Source: Oscillospiraceae bacterium
GTDB lineage: Bacteria; Bacillota; Clostridia; Oscillospirales; Oscillospiraceae
DNA: 64,000 bases
Direction of reading: 5' to 3'
Assembly: GCA_015068245.1 (NCBI GenBank)
Contig: SVKU01000013.1
Span: 1-64,000, forward strand
In this document: in pieces, positions 34,481-42,887 of the stretch
How positions within the stretch are numbered: position 1 is the stretch's first letter
Layout of the letters: every line of letters starts with the position of its first letter
The notes under the pieces: generated by a model
Seen by the model: the letters and a program-made list of their open reading frames with translations, nothing else
What the model was told of the DNA's origin: nothing
The model's database searches: none
Translations under genes and position numbers: made by a program

Positions 34481-35875
34481 ATGAGCGAAAAAACTGAACT
34501 GGAACTGATGAAGGAACAGCTGTTTTACAACCAGAAAAACGGTTATGACAGACTGCCCAAAGAAGAAATCTCTGAGCTTGAAAACTATTGCTCACGCTAC
34601 ATCAGCTTTATGAACCTTGCAAAGACAGAACGTGAGTGTGTTTCCGAATCTGTCAAGCTTGCCGAAGCCGCAGGTTTTGTACCCTTTGTTCCCAGTATGG
34701 AACTGAAACCCGGCACTAAGATTTATAGAAACAATCGCGGAAAAGCTCTCACTTTGGCTGTTATCGGCAAAAAGAGCGCAGCCGAAGGCGTCAACATTGT
34801 TGCGTCTCACATAGACTCTCCCCGTATCGACCTGAAACCCAATCCTCTGTATGAGGACAGCGAAATGGCTTTCTTCAAGACTCATTACTACGGCGGTATC
34901 AAAAAATATCAGTGGCCCACTGTTCCTCTGGAGCTGCGAGGTGTTGTTGCCCTTAAAGACGGCAGTGTTGTTGACGTATGCTTTGGTGCCGACAAAAATG
35001 AGCCGGTTCTGGTCATCACCGACCTGCTTATCCACCTTGCAGGCGACCAGATGAAGAAGTCTCTGGCAGAAGGCATCGCCGGTGAAGCTCTGAACGTGCT
35101 GCTTGGTTCCAAGCCTCTCGAGGGCGAAGGCTCCGATCGCGTCAAACTGGCAGTTATGAGTATTCTGAACAAAAAGTACGGCATCGTTGAGGAAGATTTC
35201 CTGTCTGCCGAGCTTACTCTCGTACCCGCATTTGAAGCCAGAGCAGTTGGCCTTGACGGTTCTTTCATTGGTGCATACGGTCACGATGACCGTGTTTGCG
35301 CCTACGCAGCACTTGAGGGTCTGCTGGCTGTTGGCGTACCTGAAAAGACCGCAGTCGTAACTCTTGCCGATAAGGAAGAGATCGGCTCCATGGGCGTCAG
35401 CGGTATGGAATCCAAAGAATTCGATACCTTTATCGAGGATATCTGCGACGCTCAGGGCGTCAATGTTGGTCATTGCTTCCGTAATTCCGCCTGCCTGTCC
35501 TGCGACGTATCCAACGCATACGACCCCAACTATCCCGAGGTATCCGACAGACGCAACAACGCAAAGGTGAACTACGGTATCAATATCTGCAAGTATACCG
35601 GTTCCCGTGGTAAGTCCGGCTCCTCTGATGCTTCCGCTGAGTTCATGGCAAAGGTTCGCAAAATTCTGGACGACGGAAATGTTGTCTGGCAGACCGGTGA
35701 ACTGGGCAAGGTAGACCAGGGTGGCGGCGGTACCGTTGCCATGATTATGGCAAACAAGAATATTGATACCGTTGACGTAGGCGTACCCGTCCTGTCCATG
35801 CATGCTCCATGGGAAGTCGTTGCCAAGCTGGACGCTTATATGAACTACAAAGCCGCAAAGGTATTTTTTGAATAA
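34481..35875 (+). CDS. M18 family aminopeptidase
   Basis: A 464-residue dinuclear zinc aminopeptidase. Metal-binding and catalytic regions typical of M18 (aspartyl aminopeptidase/ApeA/LAP4) are visible: VASHIDSPRIDLKPNP, AYGHDDRVCAYAALEG, LADKEEIGSMGVSGM with the catalytic Glu, and SMHAPWEVVAKLD near the C-terminus. It removes N-terminal residues from peptides in the cytoplasm. It starts 40 bp after coaE with AAAGGA and ends the operon at a strong terminator. Confidence 0.92.
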   Translation: MSEKTELELMKEQLFYNQKNGYDRLPKEEISELENYCSRYISFMNLAKTERECVSESVKLAEAAGFVPFVPSMELKPGTKIYRNNRGKALTLAVIGKKSAAEGVNIVASHIDSPRIDLKPNPLYEDSEMAFFKTHYYGGIKKYQWPTVPLELRGVVALKDGSVVDVCFGADKNEPVLVITDLLIHLAGDQMKKSLAEGIAGEALNVLLGSKPLEGEGSDRVKLAVMSILNKKYGIVEEDFLSAELTLVPAFEARAVGLDGSFIGAYGHDDRVCAYAALEGLLAVGVPEKTAVVTLADKEEIGSMGVSGMESKEFDTFIEDICDAQGVNVGHCFRNSACLSCDVSNAYDPNYPEVSDRRNNAKVNYGINICKYTGSRGKSGSSDASAEFMAKVRKILDDGNVVWQTGELGKVDQGGGGTVAMIMANKNIDTVDVGVPVLSMHAPWEVVAKLDAYMNYKAAKVFFE

Positions 35876-35914
35876 AACAATTGCCGCTGACATAGTCAGC
35901 GGCAATTGTTTTAT
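35874..35914. terminator. strong terminator after the M18 peptidase
   Basis: An 18 bp perfect stem, AAAACAATTGCCGCTGAC (35874-35891) with its complement at 35895-35912, around a 3-nt loop. T-runs on both strands. Confidence 0.8.
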
Positions 35915-36041
35915 AGGGGTTAGGATTTAGGAGATAGGGGTTAGTTTGATGAATCGACTTCGTCGACGATTGAATTAGATTACAAATCATTGATTTGTAA
36001 TCTCCTATCCCTAATCCCTAATTACTAATCCCTAAACCCTA
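35913..36041. repeat. telomere-like palindromic element
   Basis: The left end is a series of degenerate TTAGGG-type units (TAGGGGTTAGGATTTAGG and so on, 35914-35944) and the right end is their approximate reverse complement (CCCTAATCCCTAA... to CCCTA, 36006-36041). The middle contains two further inverted repeats, a TCGAC/GTCGA site near 35954-35966 and GATTACAAATCA/TGATTTGTAATC at 35978-36002. This nested, fully palindromic 129 bp unit looks like a MITE-like dispersed repeat; no transposase is present. Confidence 0.55.
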
Positions 36042-36043
36042 AA

Positions 36044-36073
36044 AAAGACCACCGAGTAATCGGTGGTCTTTAA
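36044..36073 (-). terminator. terminator of the crotonase-like gene
   Basis: AAAGACCACCGA (36044-36055) pairs with TCGGTGGTCTTT (36060-36071); on the minus strand it is followed by TTTTTTA. Confidence 0.75.
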
Positions 36074-36087
36074 TATAAAAAGCTAAA

Positions 36088-37104
36088 TTAGAATGCGTTG
36101 TACCAATCGGGCTCGTTGCTGTGCTCGAAAACATAGGGGTTCTCGATTTCGCCAGCTTCAACCTTCTTGAACCAAGCAGCTGCGTTAGCAGGCATGGAGT
36201 CCCAGGATTCGAAGGTCTGGGGCTTCATCATTTCTTCGGTAGCATAACGCCAGTCGTTTACGCGGCTGATGTACTTTTCGTCCTGCTGGGAGGAGTTTTC
36301 GTCGCCCAGTTCGCCGGCAGCAACGCGGAGCATGGAGCCGTACTGTTCGGAAACAGTGTGCAGCTTGAGGTCCTGAACAAGCAGCTTCTGCAGAGGACGC
36401 TTTGCAAGGTCGGACATGATGCAGCGGTTTTCGTAGGACATACGCTTCCACATGCGAGCGATTTCCCAAGCTCTTTCAACAGCCTTGCCCTTGGGCACGA
36501 CTTCGCTGACGAGACCCCAGTCGAGCATCTGCTGAGCGTTGACCTGACGGGTGGTCATCATGTAGTAGTTACCTCTCTTGGTGCCGAGGTAGTGCTGGAA
36601 CATCAGACCCATGCCGTCGCCGGGAACCAGACCGCCCTGAGCGTGGGGAACTTCGATTCTGGTGTCTTCGGTGCAGATGGTAACGTCGCACAGGAAAGCG
36701 GAATCCCAGTGGAAGCCGGGGCCGGGCAGTGCGCCGATGGTGGGTACGTCGAGGTCGAAGATCATGTTCTTGATGAGGTTGGTGTCATCGAAGTACTGAT
36801 GCTCGAAACGCTGACGGGGCAGTTCGGAATAGGTTTCCCAACCGTTGGCGTCGGACTCGATCATCCAGTTGTCGCCGATGTGGGTGTAGATGATGATCTC
36901 GTTCTCGTGGTCGAGGGAGATGATTCTGGTCAGCTGGCTCATAGCACGATGGGACATGCCGCTGTGGTGCATGGGACCGTCGTTGGTCTTCCAGGTGATC
37001 TGCAGAATGCCGTCTTCACGCTTCATGTCGGCAAAAGCCTTGAACCATTCTTTGTACTCGTCAAAGCTGGGCAGCTTGACATAATCAGCCAAAGGTCTAG
37101 CCAT
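36088..37104 (-). CDS. crotonase-superfamily hydrolase, 6-oxocamphor hydrolase-like (putative cyclic beta-diketone hydrolase)
   Basis: A 338-residue crotonase-fold protein. The stretch GLVPGDG...HYLGTKRGNYYMMT..VNAQQMLDWGLVSEVV closely parallels 6-oxocamphor hydrolase (GIVPGDG...HVLGSNRGRYFLLT), a retro-Claisenase. The residues matching its catalytic set are present: His in GPGFHWD, His in VPHAQGG and Asp in VPGDG. The oxyanion-hole CoA features of enoyl-CoA hydratases are not obvious, and the protein is about 80 residues longer than OCH with an extra C-terminal region. It would hydrolyse a C-C bond in a cyclic 1,3-diketone; ordinary enoyl-CoA hydratase activity is the alternative. Monocistronic, GGAGG ribosome-binding site. 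Confidence 0.72.
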   Translation of the reverse strand: MARPLADYVKLPSFDEYKEWFKAFADMKREDGILQITWKTNDGPMHHSGMSHRAMSQLTRIISLDHENEIIIYTHIGDNWMIESDANGWETYSELPRQRFEHQYFDDTNLIKNMIFDLDVPTIGALPGPGFHWDSAFLCDVTICTEDTRIEVPHAQGGLVPGDGMGLMFQHYLGTKRGNYYMMTTRQVNAQQMLDWGLVSEVVPKGKAVERAWEIARMWKRMSYENRCIMSDLAKRPLQKLLVQDLKLHTVSEQYGSMLRVAAGELGDENSSQQDEKYISRVNDWRYATEEMMKPQTFESWDSMPANAAAWFKKVEAGEIENPYVFEHSNEPDWYNAF

Positions 37105-37351
37105 AGTAAAGTGTCCTCCAATATGTAAATAATTTGTTTGGATAATAAAACATCATGTTTGCACACGAATCTTATTTTACCATCCATAATTCTAACAGTA
37201 ATATTAGCACTAAATCCATTCAATGTCAAGCAAGGCAAAGGTATCGTTGGAGTGAATAACTAACAAAATTCGCTGCTTTTATGCATGGATTTTTTGCTAA
37301 GTGTTTTGTGAGTCTGTTTTATGTATGGTGAAATAATCAGATGCTGTTATA

Positions 37352-37984
37352 TCAGTCATGTGCACCGTCGATCTCGCCAACTGTCTGTTGGCTGAAAGCA
37401 ATAGTGATGGCATATACATGCTCATAACCATACTGCAAGTATTCTTCGGGAGTGTGGAAATACTCAACGGTGTAAGAACGTATTTCGTTTTTGCTGGTCA
37501 TTATCTGGACTGCTAATGGCTGCTCTTTTCCATAAACCAGTTCTGCATTTTCTGAAAGAATAGATGTTGCGTATCCCATAACTGAAGTATCTTCTTCGGA
37601 AATGGTTCCATACTTTGTGCTGCCGCTGTGTTTTTCGCTTTGAGTTGCGACACGGTAACCATCACATAACTTATCAAAGCCCAGAGCGATCCTGCCTTTT
37701 GTATCCGTGAAAGCCAGATAACCGTCAGAAATTGGGTCCCACTGACCATCGATCAGTTCATAAACTGCAACCTGCATGCTTTGCACTGTATCGTCCAACA
37801 CAAAGTCGTATATGAGATTATCTTCCAGACCCTCACCCAGCAGCTTTGCCATGTTTTCCTCGTCCTTGTTCAGTTGTGCCGGCTCAACATACATCTTCGG
37901 TGAAGAGTTCTCACTATCGCGACTGCATCCGACAAGTGCCGCAAGCATAACAGCAATCAAAACTAAAGCGGTAATTCTTTTCAT
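37352..37984 (-). CDS. putative lipoprotein, unknown function
   Basis: A 210-residue exported protein with a signal peptide ending in lipobox LVGC (Cys about residue 19), then a Ser-rich linker and a mixed alpha/beta domain with no family I recognise. Start at 37984 is preceded by GGAGGT at 7 nt. A 6 bp TCCGTC/GACGGA inverted repeat partly covers that ribosome-binding site. The 247 bp downstream to the crotonase-like gene contain no gene and no clear terminator. Surface attachment is inferred from the lipobox; nothing else can be said. Confidence 0.65.
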   Translation of the reverse strand: MKRITALVLIAVMLAALVGCSRDSENSSPKMYVEPAQLNKDEENMAKLLGEGLEDNLIYDFVLDDTVQSMQVAVYELIDGQWDPISDGYLAFTDTKGRIALGFDKLCDGYRVATQSEKHSGSTKYGTISEEDTSVMGYATSILSENAELVYGKEQPLAVQIMTSKNEIRSYTVEYFHTPEEYLQYGYEHVYAITIAFSQQTVGEIDGAHD

Positions 37985-38045
37985 AACGCATACCTCCGTC
38001 AAAGAGTAAGACGGATAAAAAGAAAAAATGTTCAGGTTAAAAAAA

Positions 38046-38070
38046 TCGCCCTGCAAATATTGCAGGGCGA
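38046..38070 (-). terminator. purC terminator
   Basis: TCGCCCTGCA and TGCAGGGCGA form a perfect 10 bp stem with a 5-nt loop; the minus strand continues with TTTTTTT. Confidence 0.75.
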
Positions 38071-38080
38071 CTAATACAAA

Positions 38081-38764
38081 TTACTTTCCAAGGATCATGG
38101 CAGTCAGAGCCATGGGTTCAACGATAACGCCGTCCTTGTATACACGCATGTTGCCGCTGGCGATCTCGTCGATGAGGATAACTTCATCGTTATTGTAGCC
38201 AAATTCAAACTTGATATCGTAAAGGTCGAGACCCTTCTTTGCAAGGTCGTCAGCAACGATTTTGGTGATTTTCAGAGTCTGCTCTTTCATGTCGTTGAAC
38301 ATGGACTGGCTCATGATACCCAGAGCTTCCAGACCTTCGGAGGTTACCAGAGGATCGCCCTTGGCATCGTCCTTAAAGGTGGTTTCAACATAACCGCCGA
38401 CCAGGGGAGTACCGTCTTCGATGTAGGCACCGTATCTGCGGATAAAGCTGCCGGTAGCTTTCAGGCGGCAGATGACTTCAAGACCCTGACCAAATACCTT
38501 AGCGGGCAGGACTTCCATTGTAGCGGCTTCAAGGTCGGCACCGACATAATGGGTCTTGATGCCTGCTTCTTTCAGAAGTTCAAAGAAGTGGATTGAGGTT
38601 TCAAGGTTGGCACGGCCAATGCCTTCGATGGTCAGACCAACAGTGTTTTCACCGGGATCGAAAACGCCGTCTTTACCGGTGCAGTCGTCTTTGAAAAGCA
38701 GCATAACGTTGCCGTTTTCCAGCTCGTATACGTTCTTGGTTTTGCCTTCATAGATCTTTTTCAT
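38081..38764 (-). CDS. purC: SAICAR synthase PurC
   Basis: A 227-residue phosphoribosylaminoimidazole-succinocarboxamide synthase of purine biosynthesis, joining aspartate to CAIR. Family features are [14 protein letters not shown] at the N-terminus, [18 protein letters not shown], the [14 protein letters not shown] block, and [19 protein letters not shown] near the C-terminus. The usual E-x-P.R ending is replaced by a shorter tail. Start at 38764 is chosen; an ATG 21 bases upstream lacks a ribosome-binding site. It is alone here, without other pur genes, though a GMP-synthase-like gene begins at the right edge. Confidence 0.93.
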   Translation of the reverse strand: MKKIYEGKTKNVYELENGNVMLLFKDDCTGKDGVFDPGENTVGLTIEGIGRANLETSIHFFELLKEAGIKTHYVGADLEAATMEVLPAKVFGQGLEVICRLKATGSFIRRYGAYIEDGTPLVGGYVETTFKDDAKGDPLVTSEGLEALGIMSQSMFNDMKEQTLKITKIVADDLAKKGLDLYDIKFEFGYNNDEVILIDEIASGNMRVYKDGVIVEPMALTAMILGK

Positions 38765-38918
38765 GTTTGTGCCCTGTCCTTTCATATGTGCGCCGAATGT
38801 AATACAAATTATTTCTGATATATTTTTACCACAAATCGGCCGTCATGAAAAGATGGAAATATGCCAAATAAGGAAAAAATATAGGCGTTAGTATAGTGGA
38901 TTATGGCTGTAATTATGC

Positions 38919-39503
38919 CTAAATCCTTTTTTTCATCAGTCCATGACGGTTGCAGTACCAATACAGTATTCCGTGACCGCGCATTTCAAGCCTTGTCTGG
39001 GCATTGCTCTCTGGATACAGCTTTTTAAACTCGGTTTTGTCTGACGATGCAAATGCGATAAAAGAGATATAGTGCTGCTTGGTCATTTCATGGTCTACTG
39101 TAATGAAATAATCATCTTCAACTTTTTCGATTTTGACTTGGTGTTCAACGTCCGCAACGTCCGCATCAACCGGTAAAAGTGATATACCGCAGCAGCTAAT
39201 TACGGACTCACCAAGGCTTTGAATAACGTTTCCGCAAACAGGGCAGACGTAGAATTTTCCTTTCATCATGTTCCCTGAGCGATTATTATTTGTTATGTAC
39301 TCACCGGCAAACAGCTCTGACACAGAAATGCCGAGGCTTTTTGCGATGGTTTCAACGAGTGAAATGTCCGGTAGTCCGCGACCTGTTTCCCATTTGGAAA
39401 CGGTCTTATCTGACACTCCGATCATCTCACCAAGTTCAGACTGGGTAAGATTTTTCTTTTCTCTAAGCTGTTTGATAACTGCACCTGTTACGTATGTGTT
39501 CAT
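38919..39503 (-). CDS. XRE-family HTH regulator fused to a desulfoferrodoxin (superoxide reductase)-like domain
   Basis: A 194-residue fusion. Residues about 7-60 form a Cro/CI-type helix-turn-helix (LREKKNLTQSELGEMIGVSD, TVSKWETGRGLPD). From about residue 80 the protein resembles desulfoferrodoxin: a rubredoxin-like FeCys4 site (CPVCG ... CCG) then a superoxide-reductase site with the expected ligands, His in VEHQVK, DHEM and QHYI, and Cys plus His in CNRHGL. All five catalytic-centre ligands therefore appear retained. An O2- or superoxide-sensing repressor or a regulated SOR are both possible. Start at 39503 follows AAAGGA at 8 nt. Divergent from a ZIP metal transporter. Confidence 0.8.
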   Translation of the reverse strand: MNTYVTGAVIKQLREKKNLTQSELGEMIGVSDKTVSKWETGRGLPDISLVETIAKSLGISVSELFAGEYITNNNRSGNMMKGKFYVCPVCGNVIQSLGESVISCCGISLLPVDADVADVEHQVKIEKVEDDYFITVDHEMTKQHYISFIAFASSDKTEFKKLYPESNAQTRLEMRGHGILYWYCNRHGLMKKRI

Positions 39504-39525
39504 GTCAATCATCCTTTCAATGCAA

Positions 39526-39554
39526 ATACTAACATCAAACACAGTTGACAGCAA
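39526..39554 (-). promoter_or_regulatory. candidate promoter of the HTH-desulfoferrodoxin gene
   Basis: Minus strand TTGCTG (39554-39549), 17 bp, TAGTAT (39531-39526), 23 bp before the start codon. A plus-strand TTGACA overlaps it (39545-39550) but has a poor -10. Confidence 0.4.
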
Positions 39555-39632
39555 CCTCCGCAAAATAGAATTACAGCACGGTACATGGCATATCAGCATA
39601 CTTTGGAGTATCAGAACTATAAGGAGATGCTG

Positions 39633-40433
39633 ATGATAGACCGGTTTATTGACCTGCCGCCCCATGTTCAGGCACTGCTGTCAACTCTCTTTACCTGGGC
39701 AGTGACTGCCCTTGGAGCGGCTTTGGTTTTTGTATTTAAAAAGGTGAGCAGGACTGTAATGGACGCCATGCTCGGTTTTGCTGCCGGGGTTATGATAGCG
39801 GCATCATTCTGGTCGCTGCTTTCTCCCGCAATCGAAATGGCAGAAAAGGTTGGATTGAATCCGTGGCTGACAGTGCTTATGGGCTTTATGTTTGGAGGAG
39901 GACTTTTGTTTGCCGGAGACAGGTTTTTCTCCGCTTTTGAGAGAAAAAGGCAGAACGAGCAAAAAGGAAGCATGAAACGCTGTCTTATGCTTGTAAGTTC
40001 CATTACTCTGCATAATATTCCGGAGGGAATGGCTGTGGGTGTTGCCTTTGCTTCTGCGGCTTATGGGCTTGAAGGTGCGACGTTGGCAGCTGCGGGATTG
40101 CTTGCACTGGGGATAGGGCTGCAAAACTTTCCCGAAGGCACAGCGGTAAGTGTACCTCTCAGACGTGAGGGAATGAGCAGGGGTAAAGCATTCTTTTTCG
40201 GCCAGCTCAGTGGCTTGGCAGAGCCGATAGCGGGAGTTGCGGGAGCAATTCTGGTGCTTCACATGCGTATGCTGCTGCCGTATTTGCTGGCTTTTGCAGC
40301 AGGAGCGATGATATATGTCGTGGTTGAGGAACTTATCCCCGAAAGTCAGACCAACGAAAAAAAGGATGTTATGGCATTGTTTACATTGATTGGGTTTTCT
40401 GTAATGATGGTGCTTGACGTAGCTTTGGGGTGA
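39633..40433 (+). CDS. ZIP family divalent metal transporter
   Basis: A 266-residue membrane protein with about eight TM helices of the ZIP (ZupT/GufA-like) family. TM4 and TM5 carry the metal-site motifs LHNIPEGMAVGVAFAS and LGIGLQNFPEGTAVSVPLR, each with the HNxPEG or QNxPEG signature. It should import Zn, Fe or Mn. Start at 39633 has AAGGAG at 6 nt; ATG 39627 is too close to that site. Divergent from the HTH-desulfoferrodoxin gene, which suggests redox- or metal-linked control. Confidence 0.88.
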   Translation: MIDRFIDLPPHVQALLSTLFTWAVTALGAALVFVFKKVSRTVMDAMLGFAAGVMIAASFWSLLSPAIEMAEKVGLNPWLTVLMGFMFGGGLLFAGDRFFSAFERKRQNEQKGSMKRCLMLVSSITLHNIPEGMAVGVAFASAAYGLEGATLAAAGLLALGIGLQNFPEGTAVSVPLRREGMSRGKAFFFGQLSGLAEPIAGVAGAILVLHMRMLLPYLLAFAAGAMIYVVVEELIPESQTNEKKDVMALFTLIGFSVMMVLDVALG

Positions 40434-40466
40434 AAACTGAACCCTGCGCCCTGACACCTGATACCA

Positions 40467-40515
40467 AAAACTAAGGTTGTATAAAATGCAGAGCATTTTA
40501 TACAACCTTAGTTTT
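40467..40515. terminator. 23 bp perfect hairpin, bidirectional terminator
   Basis: Positions 40467-40489 and 40493-40515 are exact reverse complements around the loop AGA. Ends are AAAA/TTTT, so it can terminate both convergent genes; it overlaps the last bases of the rhomboid-like gene's stop codon. Such a long perfect stem is also typical of miniature palindromic repeats. Confidence 0.7.
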
Positions 40516-41392
40516 ATTCAACGTGTATATGATTGTGAATATGATCGGGACAGTAGCAGTAGTATCCGTTGCACTTGGAGCAATAGCGGAAGTCAAGATT
40601 GGGGTATTCGGTATCGGTCTTTCCGCAGATATGGCATTTGTGACGGTAAGGTTTCTGACCGCCTCCGGAATATACCTTTGCGCTTTCAGCCCAGTTGGGA
40701 CCGGCTTTACTGTTCTGGTTGCGGATATCGTTCATCTGACGTCTGAAATTGATGCTCTCTTTTGAGTATCTTCTGCGGGAAGAGTTGACCATATTCTTCA
40801 TTTCCGGCCAGAAGAACAAAATGTAGTTGAACAAGGCAAACAACGGCAGCAGGTTAGACGGGAATCTCCCGCCGATAATGCCGAAAACGGTGAGAGCCAG
40901 ATATGCCACAGCCAGATATTTCATTTTGATGGGAATGAAGAAAAACAGCAGCACACGGTTTTCGGGATACAGAGAGGCATAGGCCATAAACAGGGAAAAA
41001 TTGATGTAAAACGCTGTTGCGTGGGCATTCAGAGCCAATGCAGCCAAAGAGGTTATCAACACACCGGTAAAATAAAAAATGTTGAATCTTAACGTGCCCC
41101 AGTCCCGCTCAAGGATACGGCCAATGATATAGTAAAAATACAGCTGAATCGCAAGGAACAGCAACCCGTTGGTATCGGGAATGAAAATATATGTGATGAG
41201 CCGCCAGACCTGACCGCTGAGTATGGCAGAACGGTCGTAGCACATAAATCTGTATATGGCACCGCTTGGGTCAATAAAGGAAAAAAGATAAACGATTGCA
41301 ATGCCTGCCGATACAAACAGCATCAGGTTGGGTATGCCTTTATCGTAATGGCGGGAACAGAAACGGTCAAACCGCCTGTATAGCTTATTCAA
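40514..41392 (-). CDS. rhomboid-like membrane protein with C-terminal zinc ribbon
   Basis: A 292-residue protein. About six TM helices fill residues 20-190, beginning GIPNLMLF and including GQVWRLITYIFIP, a rhomboid/derlin-like loop-1 region. The catalytic GxSx serine motif of rhomboid proteases is not visible, so it is probably an inactive, derlin-type member. After a basic linker the C-terminus has CHICG ... CSKCNGYYCYC and HIHNHIH (about residues 252-291), a zinc-ribbon or treble-clef-like site. Function unknown; membrane protein quality control is a guess from the fold. Confidence 0.65.
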   Translation of the reverse strand: MNKLYRRFDRFCSRHYDKGIPNLMLFVSAGIAIVYLFSFIDPSGAIYRFMCYDRSAILSGQVWRLITYIFIPDTNGLLFLAIQLYFYYIIGRILERDWGTLRFNIFYFTGVLITSLAALALNAHATAFYINFSLFMAYASLYPENRVLLFFFIPIKMKYLAVAYLALTVFGIIGGRFPSNLLPLFALFNYILFFWPEMKNMVNSSRRRYSKESINFRRQMNDIRNQNSKAGPNWAESAKVYSGGGQKPYRHKCHICGKTDTEYPNLDFRYCSKCNGYYCYCPDHIHNHIHVE

Positions 41393-41545
41393 GGAATTTC
41401 CTCCTAATCATCGTATGTTTTCATTTTAATACCTTTGATAAGGTTTGTCATTAATGATTTGTAAACAATGGTAATAATCTGACTCTTTAATTATAACATA
41501 AATTATGGTAATATTAAACCACTAAAGAATTATGGAGTGTTCAAC

Positions 41546-42772
41546 ATGACTGATACAGAACTTATCCGCAGCGGCGTGATGAAAATAAACTGGGTAAAGG
41601 ACTTTATGCCCACCCTTGAAGGTATCCGCAAACGCTTTGAACAGGAGAAACCCTTTGAAGGCAAGCGTGTCACCGTTTCCGTCCACATGGAGGCAAAAAC
41701 CGCCTATCTGTGCCTTGTGCTGAAAAGCGGCGGTGCAGACGTAAGAGCCACCGGCTGCAACCCTCTGTCCACTCAGGACGATGTTGTTGCGGGACTGCAG
41801 TCCATGGGCATACCTGTTTTTGCAAAACACGGTGCCACCAACGAGGAATACGAAGCTCATCTTGTGGAGGCTCTTTCCCACAAGCCTCACCTTATCATAG
41901 ACGATGGCGGCGACCTTGTGGCACTGCTTACCGGAAGCCATAAGGAACTTGCCGAAAACCTTATCGGCGGCTGTGAAGAGACCACCACCGGCGTCCACCG
42001 TTTGCGCTCCAAGGCGGCGGCAGGAACTTTGCCCTGGCCCATGATGAATGTAAACGATGCCAAGTGCAAGCATTATTACGACAATAAGTACGGCACCGGT
42101 CAGTCTGTTTGGGACGGCATCATGCACACTACCAATCTGCTTGTGGCAGGTAAGACCGTGGTCGTAGCCGGTTACGGTTACTGTGGCCGTGGTGTAGCCA
42201 TGCGTGCAAAGGGCATGGGTGCCGATGTTGTGGTTACCGAATGTGATGCGGTCAAGGCTCTGGAAGCTGTTATGGACGGCTATCGTGTTATGACCATGGA
42301 CGAAGCCGCTGCCATCGGTGATATTTTTGTTACCACCACCGGCTGCCGTGATATCATCACCCGCAGACACATGGAAAAGATGAAAAACAACGCTTTCCTC
42401 AGCAATGCCGGTCATTTTGACGTAGAGATCAATAAGGACGATCTCATGGCACTGAGTACCGAAAAATATCTGCGCCGTGAAAATATCGAAGGCTATGTGC
42501 TCAAAGATGGACGTACACTTAATCTTCTTGGCGAAGGACGCCTTGTAAACCTGGCAGCAGGCAACGGTCACCCTGCTGAGATAATGGACATGAGTTTCTC
42601 CGTCCAGGCTCTTGCCATGGAATATCTGCTGAAAAACGGCGAAAGCCTTGCTCCCGGTCTGTATTCCGTACCCGATTCCATAGATGAAGAAGTTTCTGCC
42701 GTAAAGCTGGCAGCCATGGGCATCACCATCGACAAGCTGACCAAAGAACAGGAAGATTATCTGAATCAGTGA
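41546..42772 (+). CDS. ahcY: S-adenosylhomocysteine hydrolase
   Basis: A 408-residue NAD-dependent enzyme cleaving SAH to adenosine and homocysteine. N-terminal substrate domain: HMEAKTAYLCLVLKSGGADV, DDGGDLVALL and GGCEETTTGVHRL; NAD-binding domain: VVVAGYGYCGRGVA; then NAGHFDVEI and NLLGEGRLVNLAAGNGHP. The shorter form without the roughly 40-residue insert and the Lys-Tyr C-terminal tail resembles archaeal and Thermotoga enzymes. ATG 41546 follows GGAG. It is separated from metK by a protease gene; together they imply a SAM recycling route without the Pfs/LuxS pathway, at least in this window. Confidence 0.94.
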   Translation: MTDTELIRSGVMKINWVKDFMPTLEGIRKRFEQEKPFEGKRVTVSVHMEAKTAYLCLVLKSGGADVRATGCNPLSTQDDVVAGLQSMGIPVFAKHGATNEEYEAHLVEALSHKPHLIIDDGGDLVALLTGSHKELAENLIGGCEETTTGVHRLRSKAAAGTLPWPMMNVNDAKCKHYYDNKYGTGQSVWDGIMHTTNLLVAGKTVVVAGYGYCGRGVAMRAKGMGADVVVTECDAVKALEAVMDGYRVMTMDEAAAIGDIFVTTTGCRDIITRRHMEKMKNNAFLSNAGHFDVEINKDDLMALSTEKYLRRENIEGYVLKDGRTLNLLGEGRLVNLAAGNGHPAEIMDMSFSVQALAMEYLLKNGESLAPGLYSVPDSIDEEVSAVKLAAMGITIDKLTKEQEDYLNQ

Positions 42773-42782
42773 TTCAAATAGA

Positions 42783-42836
42783 GCTGTCATTTCGAACGTC
42801 AGGGCAGCAAAGCTGACCGACGGAGAAATCCCCATC
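42783..42836 (+). repeat. degenerate half copy of the 7788-7890 palindromic element
   Basis: CTGTCATTTCGAACG then GACGGAG and AATCCC occur in the same order and spacing as in the left half of the element at 7788-7890, but the right arm is missing and no T-tract follows, so it should not terminate ahcY transcription. Confidence 0.5.
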
Positions 42837-42887
42837 TTATAGTGAAAACCGTATATGAATCGACTGATTGTTTCGGAGGAATAAAAC

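Noticed and set aside
37960..38010. Third Shine-Dalgarno hairpin, before the lipoprotein gene
   Set aside because: Only a 6 bp TCCGTC/GACGGA stem that covers part of the site; too weak to list as a finding.
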